A stretch of 64,000 nucleotides of DNA, taken from assembly GCF_024139115.2 (NCBI RefSeq), contig NC_085141.1, positions 176,030,994 through 176,094,993 on the forward strand. Reading direction: 5' to 3'. Every line of letters begins with the position of its first letter. Positions within the stretch are counted from its first letter, which is position 1. A program made the translations under genes and the position numbers. The notes below the pieces were generated by a model. It was not told the origin of the DNA and did no database searches. It saw only the letters and a list, made by a program, of their open reading frames with translations. Below are positions 54,200 to 64,000 of this stretch, piece after piece. This DNA is from Armigeres subalbatus (taxonomy: Eukaryota > Arthropoda > Insecta > Diptera > Culicidae).

Positions 54200-54339
54200 A
54201 TGACAAAAACGGAACTGCTCATGAGCAAAAAAATGAATTCTTATCTATATGATGAAGAATCATACTATTCCAGAAGGTGCCAGAAGCCTAAGCTGGATTC
54301 TGACTTCAAAACAGGAAACACTCGAAAGTTTGTCAATTG

Positions 54340-54670
54340 AGCAAAATTATGGATCATACTACCGAAGTTATGGATCATAATCACGATAAAAATTTGCAAA
54401 ATTGTATTTTCTATTAAATGTAGTTTTCTATGGACAATTTTCCAAACATTTATGGATCATTTGTCATACGTTCATGGGAAAATAGCAGGAATGATATTGT
54501 TTTTCTTGATCATGTTTGAAGGTACATACTTATTTTCCAATTATTATTTGATATATTTTTTAGCTTAGTTATGGATCTTAAAATTATTCTTTATGGATAA
54601 GCCTGAACTATTTTTTGGATTTAAGGTAGCGTTTTATTGAACATTCAGATGTTATTTATGGATCGTTTTT
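54340..54670 (+). repeat. Interspersed TTATGGATCAT motifs
   Basis: ATTATGGATCATA or a close form appears at about 54348, 54368, 54450, 54570, 54588 and 54655, at irregular spacing in AT-rich DNA. This could be an old dispersed repeat. No coding potential is seen. Confidence 0.4.
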
Positions 54671-54950
54671 GTGCATTTAACGGTACAAAGTAAGGGCTGC
54701 CATAAACAAATGTGAAAAATAAGCCCTATTTAGTGTTAAATATATTAGACTTTTCTAATATGTTTGTCAACCCTTTTGAACAAGCGAGAAAGGCATCATC
54801 ACCGCTAGGTGGATTAATCAGGGTTTTTTTCAATAACTTTGGAACGCAATAACCGATCTGGCCAATTTTCAATAGGAAACAACTAGACCGCAATCCGCGT
54901 CGACTCCAGCTTGTTGCGAACAAATCGAATAATGCTAAGTACCAAAAAGT

Positions 54951-55760
54951 GTGTCTCACATTTTTGTACACACACACATACAGAACAAGATGAAACCGAA
55001 GACGTCAAGGGCCGAAAAGAAGGCCCAGGCGAATGAGGGTAGCAAGAAGTCTAGGGTAGGCGCCAATCGCTCCAGGCGCGATGCCCCAGACATCACGGCG
55101 GACGAGGCTAAGTACTCGGACGTCTTGAAGGCGATGAGGAGTGACGTCAAGCTCGGTGAACTCGGCGCCGACGTACGTCGAATAAGACGTACACGGATGG
55201 GCGAGATGATCCTCGAGCTGAAGCGGGGCGTCTCGCAAAAGGGCGCCGCCTACAAGAAGTTGGCGGAGGAAGTTCTAGGCGAGACGGTCAAGGTGAGGGC
55301 ACTCACTACGGGGGTGAATCTAACGGTTAAAGACCTGGACGAGATCACCGAATTCGAAGAGCTCGTCACGGCACTGCGGCGACAGTGTGAAGTGGAGACG
55401 CCCACCGCAGCCGTTCGGCTACGGAAAGGTCCGGCAGGGACGCAGGTAGCATTGGTTCGGCTATCTGCAGCGGACGCCTCCAAGGTAGTCAAGTTAGGGA
55501 GCGTCAAGGTGGGATGGTCGGTATGCCCTGTGGGCATATACGAGCAACCCGAAGTTTGCTTCTAGTGCCTGGAACGGGGGCACAAGCAATGGGACTGCAA
55601 AGGCCCTGACAGAAGCAATCTCTGCCGACGCTGCGGATTGGAGGGACATAAGGCACAATGCTGCACGAACCCTCCCAATTGTTTGATTTGTTCCAGCAAA
55701 GCTGTGAACAGCAAGCACCCCATAGGGGGTTCGATGTGCCCGGCGTTTAAGCGTGCTGCA
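54951..55760 (+). pseudogene. R1/LOA-type ORF1 (gag-like, three CCHC knuckles)
   Basis: 204 codons from 54951. A Lys/Arg-rich N-terminus is followed by a helical region and an RRM-like segment (VTALRRQCEVETPTAAVRLR, GTQVALVRLSAADASKVVKL, VGWSVCPVGIY). A stop after CF interrupts the first knuckle, which would continue CLERGHKQWDC; then CRRCGLEGHKAQCC and CLICSSKAVNSKHPIGGSMC follow, giving three CCHC knuckles to about 55740. The single in-frame stop at 55563-55565 is the only obvious break. Confidence 0.75.
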
Positions 55761-55763
55761 AAA

Positions 55764-56110
55764 TCACAGTGCAGGTAACGCAGATGGCTTGCTCGGCCTC
55801 GCCCGAGTGTTTGGTGTGCGCAGGTTTAGAGGAAACGGCGGAACACGTGTTGTTCGTGTGCTCACGTTTTCGCGCAATGCGTGACCACATGCTTGCAACA
55901 TGTGGTTTGGACACTACCCCGGACAACATAGTTCGGAGGATGTGTAAAGATGAAGTTGGCTGGAGCGCCGTTTTATCGGCTATCGCCCAAATCGTCTCGG
56001 AGCTACACAGAAGGTGGCGCGTGGACTCAAGGATGGCTAGTTCAGGCGCAAATAAGAGGTGGTCCAAGGGATCGGAGTCGGCTTCATGGGTCATACCGGT
56101 GGTCATGCTC
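55764..56110 (+). pseudogene. R1/LOA-type ORF2 C-terminal zinc motif
   Basis: SPECLVCAGLEETAEHVLFV then CSRFRAMRDHML gives the Cx2Cx7Hx4C motif found at the ORF2 C-terminus of R1, LOA and related LINEs. DNIVRRMCKDEVGW and SELHRRWRVDSR follow. The rest of ORF2 is missing upstream. Confidence 0.7.
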
Positions 56111-56879
56111 TGTGGTCGAACTCGAACCTTTTATCGAACAAGTGGCCGCGCGAAGAACAACATGGTATCGTCGCTTTCGCGGCGTTGGTCAACTGGGCGG
56201 GTTCCGAGCCCGAGGACGGAAAGGGGTCCTCGTCAAGGCTGGGGCAGGCGTAGGCACCGCGTCGGCAAGTCCCTCTGTGTGCTGGCGAATAGGCCCTATC
56301 GCAGAAAGGTCAATTTGGGGTGCACGCGGCATCATCATTCTTGATACCAGTCGTGCAGAGGGAAGCAGGCGCGAAGTCGACCCACCTTCCGAGGACATAG
56401 GGCGTGGTAAGGCCACCTGGAAAGCCTGGAAAGCAACGCGCTGGCACGATACCATGGTGTTCTTCTAAAAAAGTGAGTTACGATGTTCGGTGCTGCAAGG
56501 ACACGCAGCTAACCTCGAGGATGCGCTGTGCACTGGCCCCCCTTTGAAGCATTACTTTCTGCTTGTACCGAAGGGACTATGGGCTTGGCGGCAATGGAAA
56601 CGGTTTAGCGGGTCGGGGATGTAGTCCTGCCTCCCTCGGTGATCCCTAACCCCGCACTTCCTGGTCAACCCAGGATGTCTGTTGAGCAGATCCCCCCTCC
56701 ATTACTTAGGAACAAAAAAAAACACATACAGACATCACCTCAATTCGTCGAGCTGAGTCGATTGGTATATAACACTATGGGTATCCGAGCCTTCTATCAA
56801 AAGTTCGGCTTTGGAGTGATCCTATAGCCTTTACGTATACTTTGTTTACGCGAAAGGCAAAAATAAAATGAAACAAAAA

Positions 56880-58018
56880 ATCAAAAAACTACTCGGAAAA
56901 ATGATTGTCTCGAAACCGTTTTGAAAATCCTCAAAATTACCCAAATGTTTTTTTGTTGTCCCCTCAAAATATTATATTTGAGCACAAAAATCCGAGGGGG
57001 GGAGGACATAATTGTTTATAAATATTTGTATCGGCCTTATTAACTTTTTATCTTGTTGTGTATCTCAGTCCTACATTTCTCGTTACAACCGATAACAATG
57101 TCCTTGATGATCGCGTTGTTCTTCTATGCTGCATCCGAAATATCCACAGCAAAGGTCTTCAGATTTTGGGCATAGAACATTTTCAGTCAGCGTGTGCTGA
57201 TTTCGAAACTTTTGAGATGGAAGTGATATTTTGTGCGACTCATTACGAGAAATGTTTGATATTCATTTTTTATTCTTTTCGCATGCATCGATAGGATATT
57301 TCTAGTAATCATTTTTCAAATAGAGAGAATAGATAATACACTTGATGTTATTACTGTAAATTCTATATTCCTGTTCAGAGCACGTATGTATTGTTGTAAC
57401 TGTTCAGCTATATTTGTAAAAATACAATTGTAAAGTAAAGCCAGCATACCGCAGTACACAAAATTCGAACACCTACGAAGTGTAAATTTTTACTCACTAT
57501 GAATAAACGAGCTACAAATAAATAAGACGAATGTCTGTCAATAAATGTAAAATAGTTGAGATCTCACGCCATTTTGAAGACAAGCTAAGCTAAACAAACA
57601 CTGGAATTCAATTTTCGAAATTATTTTACAATAACTAATTGTAATAAATAATCGTTTCCGATGAACACAACAATAACAAACCATTTAAAGCACACTCGCA
57701 AATGATGCCATACACATCAGATATCGCCTAAAAACCTGCTCAAAAATGTATAAAATACTATCTGCAGTCTGCAGCCTAAGTTGTGCCGATATCTAAGTTA
57801 TCGATAAGAATGGTTCACAGATTCATTATAAATATCCGGTTATATTTTATGTTCTTCAGCAAGATCCAGCAACCTTTGAAAACCAGTGCTACTTCCGGAT
57901 TGAAATCATAATTAAGCAAGTCTTATTCGATAAGGAATGTCGTCAAAATACGGTTAGTGCTATTAGATAGCGCTTTGATCGCTTCGGTATAGTTTATATG
58001 GTCATCAATTGCTTATGT
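56880..58018. other. Intergenic, 3' of the secernin gene
   Basis: No repeat or gene was recognised. A 78-codon open stretch at 57058-57294 lacks a recognisable domain and is not called. Confidence 0.35.
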
Positions 58019-59628
58019 TTAACGATAGAACTTAACCTCAGCCTCTACACAATCCTTCATTAGTTCATCAAGCTCTTGAATTGGTTCGCTAGAATGCTCA
58101 CAAATGAAACGGTTGACTTCATCGACGCACGTACTTTCCAGTGAAGTTAACAAATCACCTACGTTTTCCCACTTTCGATTGTTATGCAATTTATGGAGCA
58201 ATGTTTGACTATCTCCTGCAGGAACTCTAGTTAGAGGCGAAATTTTGGCTCCAGGAGTAAAAATAAATGGTTTGTATACCGATTCCACCGGATTGGGGGT
58301 CGCTGTAAACCAGTGACAAGATAGGCCGCTATTCGACAAAACTGACACATGGCTAGAGAGTGACTTTTGTTCGGTACCGGCAGCTCGGAGTGTTTCGAAC
58401 ATTTGAACCAAACCGTAAGAACCTTCTCCGGAAGGTTCAGGCCCTGACCAGGCACGAGCGCTATCGGAGCCGAACACTTTGGAGAAGTTTAGCTCACCAG
58501 CACCATCCCACACGCCGGCAGCTTGCAGTTTAGATGGCAAATCATCGCAGCTTCGATCGATTTGGGTACCTACGGACAAACCGGGATTGAGAGCTAAACT
58601 ACCGGAGGCAAGTTTATGGGCCGCCCAGAAGCACCCCACAAGGTTTAGTAACCAGGCCTCGTTGGCATCACACACCACGAAGGCCGCTTTGGGTGCATCC
58701 TTGCTCTCTTCGACAGGACCGTATTGCTGGTTTAGTTTTGTTAGTAAATCAATAGCTTCAGTAGCACTGGTGGCTCTTTCTAACCCCAATCTACAATAAA
58801 TAAGAGAATACAAATGTTATTTAATTTAGATTTATTTTAAATGATAGGCAAATTTCCTATGAAAACAATGTTTACCTAAAAATAAAAAAAAAACAAACAC
58901 TTTATTTGAAATGGTTCGTACGAGTATATTTATCTTTACTTCGCATTAATCGTTGTCTCGTGAATGGTTATCAGAAAACTATACTCAATACTTTATCTTT
59001 GTTAGATAAATCAAAATGAATAAGAAATAATATATCTAATAGGTATGTGATTTAATTGACACCCAAAGAATAAACGTAGTAGAGTGTTGTATTCATGAGT
59101 GCGTATATGTTTTTGTAGACAAATATATTAAAAAAATGAATCTGATTATGTATCTGAGCTATTAAACAGAACAGTTTAAGATATTCTTGTAATTGACTTA
59201 CCGCACCAAATCCGTCGCATTGAGTTTACCCTCGACCGGATGGCCTTCGCTAAAGGTTAGGCCTAGGCACAACCCCTTTTCGTTGGATCCACTCTCGGCT
59301 CCCCACACACCAGCCGGTTTGCTTAAAATCACAGAAAACGTTGCAGATCCATCAATTTCAGCCGAATCACACTGCAGTTTTGTATGTCGTAAGACGAAAC
59401 AACAAAAGAGAAGCGAAAATCAATCAATCCGCAAGGCCGGAGAAAAAATCAAAATGACATTACTTTCACTGATCCGCTGTTTCCTTCGGATGCTGGGTAA
59501 AGATGCACTTCACTAACTGCGGAGTCATCCGCCGGCTGGCGGAGACCATTCCGCCCATAAATGATGGTTTTGCCGGATTCGACACACGGGGCAAGGACGA
59601 CAAATACTTCTCCGCAGATTCCAGACAT
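58019..59628 (-). CDS. Secernin-like protein (peptidase C69 family), three exons
   Basis: Exons on the minus strand: 59628-59464 (55 codons, donor AAA|GTAATG), 59371-59202 (acceptor CTGCAG|TGT, donor GCG|GTAAGT) and 58790-58019 (acceptor TTGTAG|A). Phases 0 and 2 give 368 residues, a little under the ~400-425 usual for secernins. Seen: MSGIC, with a Cys near the N-terminus where secernins carry their putative nucleophile, then FVVLAPCVESGKTIIYGRN, AGVWGAESGSNEKGLCLG, ATDLVRLGLERATSATEAID, NLVGCFWAAHKLASG, GELNFSKVFG, HWFTATPNPVESVYKPFIF, and the terminal DCVEAEVKFYR. These line up with human SCRN1 in order. The mammalian family acts in the cytosol (exocytosis and dynamics of the ER), with peptidase activity unproven. 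Oddities: the usual GKNSxRP is GRNGLRQP here. An upstream in-frame ATG at 59661 is the alternative start. This is the only intact host gene in the window. Confidence 0.9.
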
Positions 59629-59629
59629 T

Positions 59630-60790
59630 TTTTCGGTACTTTGCACCTTATTCTCTCTCACTATCCAAATCGATAATGAAGTGAAAGTTCGTCTGTATGG
59701 GAGGCCCAGAAAGAGAATATCGCAAAATCATCACCATTTCTTACTCATTGATCAGTTCATTGTATAGCTAAATGAGGCATACTTGATTTAACTTACCTTT
59801 GTAGAAACTTAAGCAGAAATTATCAATTTTATCCAAATTTTCACTTATTTGAATTCGTCGGCTTAGGACGTGCTTTGTGATGTGTAAGGATTGTGAGAAA
59901 AGATTTGGAACTGTCATGAGCGATGACAGCAGTAATCGGCTGTTTGTTTTTGTCTCTCGCCAGGGGTTCCCAAGCCAGTGTATGGCTACTCACAGGAGAA
60001 TTGTGAGTGACTCTACTCTGAGATACTCTACTGAGTGCAGAAGTAATGCACTGTGAAAAATTTGTATTTAATGAATCAATAGGGGATGAGAAGACCACCA
60101 GCTGTCATCGAGAGAAAAAGTAGAATCATTGAAATTTCACACGTTGTGGTATAGGAAATGAAGTATATTTTTCTTATAAAACGAAAATTAAGGACGTTTC
60201 TCAAAAAATCTTGGTTTACGGGGTTAGAATTTTAAAAGCACACAAAATAGACATAATATTGTATTTTTCACGAATGATTAGAATCGCTCGACGAAATTCA
60301 AGAGTTGCCAATTTTGTATTTCAAGACATTTTCGACAACCTTTTTATAGATTACCTTTATCGCCAAGCACGTGGTCGGTTGAGAACAATGGGACAGAATA
60401 TAAACATCGAAGCACCAGCTGGTTTTGTTGTGTAAACATGATCAGCTGGAGAGCTGAGAACAATGAAAAAATATGTAAACATGAGGGGGCTTGCGGCAGC
60501 TGTCACGATCTTCAAGTGAAATGCGCACGGTAGCCAGCAGCGAAATCGAAAGCGAAATAGGAGTAAGACGAAATTTTTGACGTAGGACTTACGTCTCTCT
60601 TTACTATACCGGGTGTCATTCCAAAATATTCAAATCGACCGCGTTACGCTGTGTTGAAAGATTTTAAACGTTAATAGCGTTCGTCTCAATGGACAAATTT
60701 CTGCGGTAAGCCCCTCAATCGACAGATTTCAAGTATGCCTTTCATGTCCATGCTTGATAAGACCCGAAAAACTTGTTTCAATAGGCATGA
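59630..60790. other. 5' flank of the secernin gene
   Basis: No repeat was recognised and no clear TATA box. The promoter of the minus-strand gene should lie in the first few hundred bases. A stretch at 60211-60435 stays open but shows no recognisable domain. Confidence 0.3.
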
Positions 60791-60824
60791 AACTGTTTTC
60801 AATGAAAAACATTGAGATCAAGGG

Positions 60825-60870
60825 AACCTATAAATATGGGTACCGCATAATTCTTGCCTCATTCCATTAC
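60825..60870 (+). promoter_or_regulatory. Possible TATA promoter
   Basis: CCTATAAATATGGG at about 60828 is a close TATA box match. About 30 bases downstream (60855-60870) lies CCTCATTCCATT, an initiator-like TCATTCC. A GC-richer, CAG-rich region follows (60900-61210) that could be a 5' UTR or LTR. No ORF of note begins there, so the transcript, if any, is unknown. Confidence 0.3.
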
Positions 60871-61210
60871 CACGTTCTCATTGGTGCAGACACCAGCGAA
60901 TGAGCAGCCGCTGGGTCTGCCCAGAAGCCATAAAATAGCGCAACGCGATTTTTTCCTTTCATTCTGACCGGGACAAGCGAAGCAACCGCATCATTGATTG
61001 AACAGCACTCACACCTTTTAGCAGGGAATGAAGTCTGCACCGACCGTTTTTCGACTCGACACCATCGAAGCCACCATCATCAGCCGAAACCTAGCCAGTA
61101 CAGCAGCAGTCCACCCTACAGACCCGACAAAGCAGCAATGCTGATCAGATACCGGCAGCAGCAGCAGAGTCGAGCCGAGACCGGCCGGCATCGGTGATGA
61201 GCCGAGACAG

Positions 61211-62736
61211 GCTGAAGAAAAGCCACATGATGCAGCATGTATGTCCAAAAAACAAAGGGTTCTTCAGATAGCCAATAATAGAGATCAATATCAATGCTTT
61301 CAATACCCTTCGGGATAGAAATTATACTTGGGTGCCAAATCCAATATTCTAGTGATAAAATTTTATGCGTGATTTTCATAAATAGCGTCAAAACTAACAG
61401 TGGATAATTTTTCTGATTTAATCGCGAAGTGGACGAAGGACTTTGCTTGACCATGCCTAAAAAAAACATAAGATGTCCAAATCTCTCACATAATATTTGG
61501 ATATTTGGATTTAAAAAAACACCGATAACAGCTCAAACATTAATAAACTATCAATCGATTTTTCATCAAATGTTGAATTTTTTGGTGTCCCTACTTCTCA
61601 CCAGAACTGCAATTCTAATGTCGAATTCGTTTTTAAACCTGGGTCAGTGCCAACCCGAACCCTGAATAAAAACCCAAATTTATCCACCGGTGGTGATGAT
61701 GCCTTTCTCGATTCAATATGTTGAATTCGAATTAATGTTGTAAATGCAGTGCTTATTGCCTACATTTCGGCGGTAAAAAGATTTGGTGCAATTCTAGTAC
61801 GTTGCTTAAAAATTACTTACCGTAGGTTACCGTGGGTTGCGCCACGGCTAAAATGATTAATGATTCAATGTGCATTTGTGTTTTTGTTGATTGAAAAATA
61901 AAACTATAACCCAAACTGCTTGAATTATTAAAAAACAAAAACAATAGTGTCCATCTAGGAAATTTGCTCCGTCGAATGAAACCAGTTGCACTCGAATCTG
62001 TTAAGGCCTTCTATATGAAACGCATTTAACAAAAAAAATATTTATGGCCCGGATAAAAATTTACAGTAACTTGTATGACATAACCCATTGAAATACAATA
62101 GATTGTGTGGCAAACAATACAAACTATTGTATGCTTATTGTAAAATGTTCACGGTTGCAAAAGATCTTTATTGTACGTACATTGAAATAACAATATATTT
62201 AAATGTTTCCGATATATTCTATTATATTTTTATTGTTCGCTTATGTTTAGTATTGCTCATCCAAAAACTAAACAAATTTTAAAAGTATTCGGTTTGAATG
62301 ATCTGGAAATCCGTCTAATGTTATTGAATTAATATAATTTTGGAATATTTCATGGATTTATTATATTGATGAAATAACAATTGAAAACAATAAAATTACA
62401 ATAGCTTTGTTTGTTAAATAAATAAAAATGTTATACCGATTCTCAAGTATATATTTTCATATTGCAGGTCTTGTTGCAGGTCTAGAAATGTTATGCAATA
62501 CAAATTTGATTTAAAAAAAATGAAAGGGAACAAAAACTTTTGCTTATCATTTTACTCGGAGAATGGCTGGATTCATTTGAGCGTGTACAGTTTTGTTTAT
62601 AATTAGTGAAGAGATGAAAATAATGAAACTGTATGGTGCAGAAAGTGTCTTTTTCATTACAGTTTCTGCTGCTGGGCAAGCGGTAGATCACTATGGCTTC
62701 TGTACCGTGGTAATTATCTGAAGTGTTGAAGCGCGT
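61211..62736. other. AT-rich intergenic DNA
   Basis: One copy of the dispersed ATCCACCGGTGGTGATGATG motif lies at 61680-61715 (minus orientation of the R1/LOA-type head). Otherwise nothing was recognised. Confidence 0.35.
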
Positions 62737-62854
62737 TAGAGCATTATTACTCGGCGCGAGTATTTTGATCACCCTCACTGTACTGTCATTTTAGATTAGA
62801 GCATCATTATCGGTCGCGAGCATTTTAATCACTCGCGCAGCGCTTTCATTTTAG
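62737..62854. repeat. Short tandem duplication (~59 bp x 2)
   Basis: GAGCATTATTACTCGGCGCG...CATTTTAG at 62737 is repeated as GAGCATCATTATCGGTCGCG...CATTTTAG from 62798. Copies are diverged. Confidence 0.6.
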
Positions 62855-62859
62855 TTTCG

Positions 62860-63328
62860 TCACTCGTTTCCGTATCGGTAACTATTTTCGGCTCTCAATT
62901 TGGCTGCTGTATTCCGTACCGGTGACGTTTGACAGTTGACAGTTCATCAAATAGCAGCGCTCTTATCGCGCTACCAAATTTGGTCACCTGTCAGTCGCGC
63001 TACTGTTATAGCAGCGCGTTTAGTAGCGACCGGTAAAGTGTCAAGTAATGATACTACGCTGCCAAACGGCTTAAACTCACCACCGGTAATCTTGCTCTTA
63101 GTCACTCTTTTTCGCATCGGTCACTATTTTCGGTTATCATTTTGGTGGCTGCATTCCGTATCGGTGACGTTCGACGTTTGATAGTTCATCAAATAGTAGC
63201 GCTGTTATTTGGTCAATTTGGACACCTGTCAGCTGCGCTACAGTTTTAGCAGCACGTTTAGTAGCGACCGATAAAGTGTCAAGTAATGATACTGCGCTGA
63301 CAAACGGTTTATACTCACCACCGGTAAT
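62860..63328. repeat. Tandem duplication (~230 bp x 2)
   Basis: Copy 1 is about 62860-63091 and copy 2 about 63102-63328. Shared blocks include TATCGGTGACGTT, GTTCATCAAATAG, AGTAGCGACC, AAAGTGTCAAGTAATGATAC and TAAACTCACCACCGGTAATC. Identity is about 85% by eye. The unit is rich in short GC motifs (GCGCTAC, AGCAGCGC) unlike its AT-rich surroundings. Confidence 0.85.
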
Positions 63329-64000
63329 CGTAATCTTATATGTACTACAAAAGTTCAATGTAAATACATAATGAACGCAGTGGTTCATCCCGAAAAAATA
63401 AATGAAAATTTTATCATCATAATACCTGATGACATGCCTGGTAACATGTATCCTTGTTCCTTTACAGAAATGAAGCTTATGATAAATAAAATATTGCTGC
63501 CTGCTGGTCACTGATTCAAGATCGTCCAGTGGCTACCATTGGCCAATCTCATCAACGGGATATAATAAGAACTGATGCAGGTAATTTTTTCTTTTCTTCT
63601 CGACGTATTTTTTCTAATAAAACTGACATTCTTTTATAATTTACATTTTTCACAGGTTTATATCTATATGCGAGTCTATATGTATTGTCTATTCGGAACA
63701 AAGTTAGTACGCTTTTTTAACCGACGTTGGATTTTTCTCCAGATACAGGCTACCCACTTAACTTTGGAAGTATACTTATAATATAATAATTTGTAAAATA
63801 TAAAATATATAAATATAATAATTTGTAAAACAATTAATTGTATTGTATTTTTATTGTAATATTGGAATATAATGTATTCTAAATCCTGTTGTATTTCTAT
63901 TGTAAAACAATAGAAACAGTAATTGAAAACATTTAAAACACAATGTTTTCTATTGTTTTGTCGCTCGAAATCATCCCATTGAAGTACCGTAAAATCAATT
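63329..64000. other. AT-rich right edge with TATAATAATTTGTAAAA repeats
   Basis: AATATAATAATTTGTAAAAT recurs at 63778 and 63813, followed by ATTGTA/TACAAT-rich DNA with many ATTGTTTT/AAAACAAT inverse pairs to 63960. No gene. Confidence 0.4.

Larger units (their letters stand above)
50720..54270 (-). mobile_element. Old Jockey-clade LINE copy, three later insertions
   Basis: The outer pieces (50720-50975, 52294-52873, 53080-53268 and 54223-54270) match 32810-33740 of the Jockey element at the nucleotide level, in the same order and strand (for example AATTGGAACCCCATTCATAG at 52330). It is far more decayed than the copy in the BEL element, with no frame left. The three insertions between the pieces (50977-52291, 52874-53069, 53292-54199) each have target duplications. 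Confidence 0.8.
54778..56872 (+). mobile_element. R1/LOA-type LINE, internally deleted
   Basis: It starts with the dispersed AGGCATCATCACCGCTAGGT block, then a leader, a gag-like ORF1 (54951-55565, continuing in another frame to about 55760) and a jump directly into the C-terminus of ORF2 (55770-56110). It ends in a 3' region with AAATAAAATGAAACAAAAAA at 56857-56876. The endonuclease and RT domains, which should fill about 2.5 kb, are absent. Confidence 0.75.

Noticed and set aside
57058..57294. 78-codon ORF
   Set aside because: No recognisable domain, no splice or promoter context; may be chance.
59449..59661. Upstream ATG at 59661 as the secernin start
   Set aside because: It adds 11 residues ahead of MSGIC; family members place the Cys within about 5-12 residues of the start, so the nearer ATG is preferred, though the longer form is possible.
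60211..60435. 74-codon ORF upstream of the secernin gene
   Set aside because: Composition is not clearly protein-like and no family was recognised.

Overview
This is a stretch of dipteran, almost certainly mosquito (Aedes-type culicine), nuclear DNA. The evidence is its repeat content: tRNA-headed SINEs of the Feilai type, RTE-clade LINEs resembling JAM1, a Jockey-clade LINE resembling Juan, CR1-clade (T1/Q-like) LINEs, a BEL/Pao LTR retrotransposon, an R1/LOA-type LINE remnant and many short terminal-inverted-repeat (TIR) elements. Only one conventional host gene is well supported: a three-exon secernin (peptidase C69-like) gene on the minus strand at 58019-59628. A possible first coding exon at 8000-8081 and a possible internal exon at 43405-43546 are weaker candidates. 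No database search was possible, so clade names rest on motifs and remembered family hallmarks.

Layout. 1-4800: RTE fragments broken by a 1.28 kb TIR element (1975-3252, GTAC duplication), a foldback (4092-4500) and a 76 bp mini-element. 4808-6867: a TIR element with GGGGCTGTCC ends carrying an inverted SINE. 6868-9690: mostly unassigned, then two SINEs. 9691-12383 and 14987-17419: two copies, in opposite orientation, of one hAT-type family; each has an exact 8 bp target duplication and is filled with a 23 bp minisatellite. Between them lies a TIR element with TA duplication (12389-13818), which holds a retroposon with a short-repeat tail. 13821-21240: a CR1 LINE cut by a SINE, by the second hAT element and by two small TIR elements. 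21600-25072: RTE remnants, one holding a small TIR element that in turn holds a 703 bp miniature copia-type LTR element (TRIM).

25132-38265: a BEL/Pao element with almost identical LTRs. It has gag with a PHD finger, DUF1759-like and zinc-knuckle regions, then protease, RT, RNase H, integrase and an env-like third ORF. A hAT MITE, a second MITE and a 4.5 kb Jockey element are nested inside it, each with its own target duplication. 38274-43546: more MITEs, foldbacks, SINEs and RTE ends, plus a 1.24 kb non-coding poly(A) retroposon. 43547-46835: an almost intact full-length RTE with one frameshift. 47780-50640: a second CR1 copy. 50720-54270: an old Jockey copy broken by three dated insertions. 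54778-56872: an internally deleted R1/LOA-type element. 56873-64000: the quietest part, with the secernin gene, a possible TATA promoter and a tandem duplication near the right edge.

The window is therefore mainly a stratified record of transposition. Many insertions can be ordered in time because they lie inside one another with recognisable target duplications. Points most worth a second look are the hAT pair that carries the 23 bp self-complementary minisatellite, the two retroposons with 23 bp duplications and a short-repeat tail, the copia-type TRIM with an internal initiator-tRNA primer site, the poly(A) retroposon built on an RTE-like leader, and the contrast between the young LTRs and damaged contents of the BEL element.
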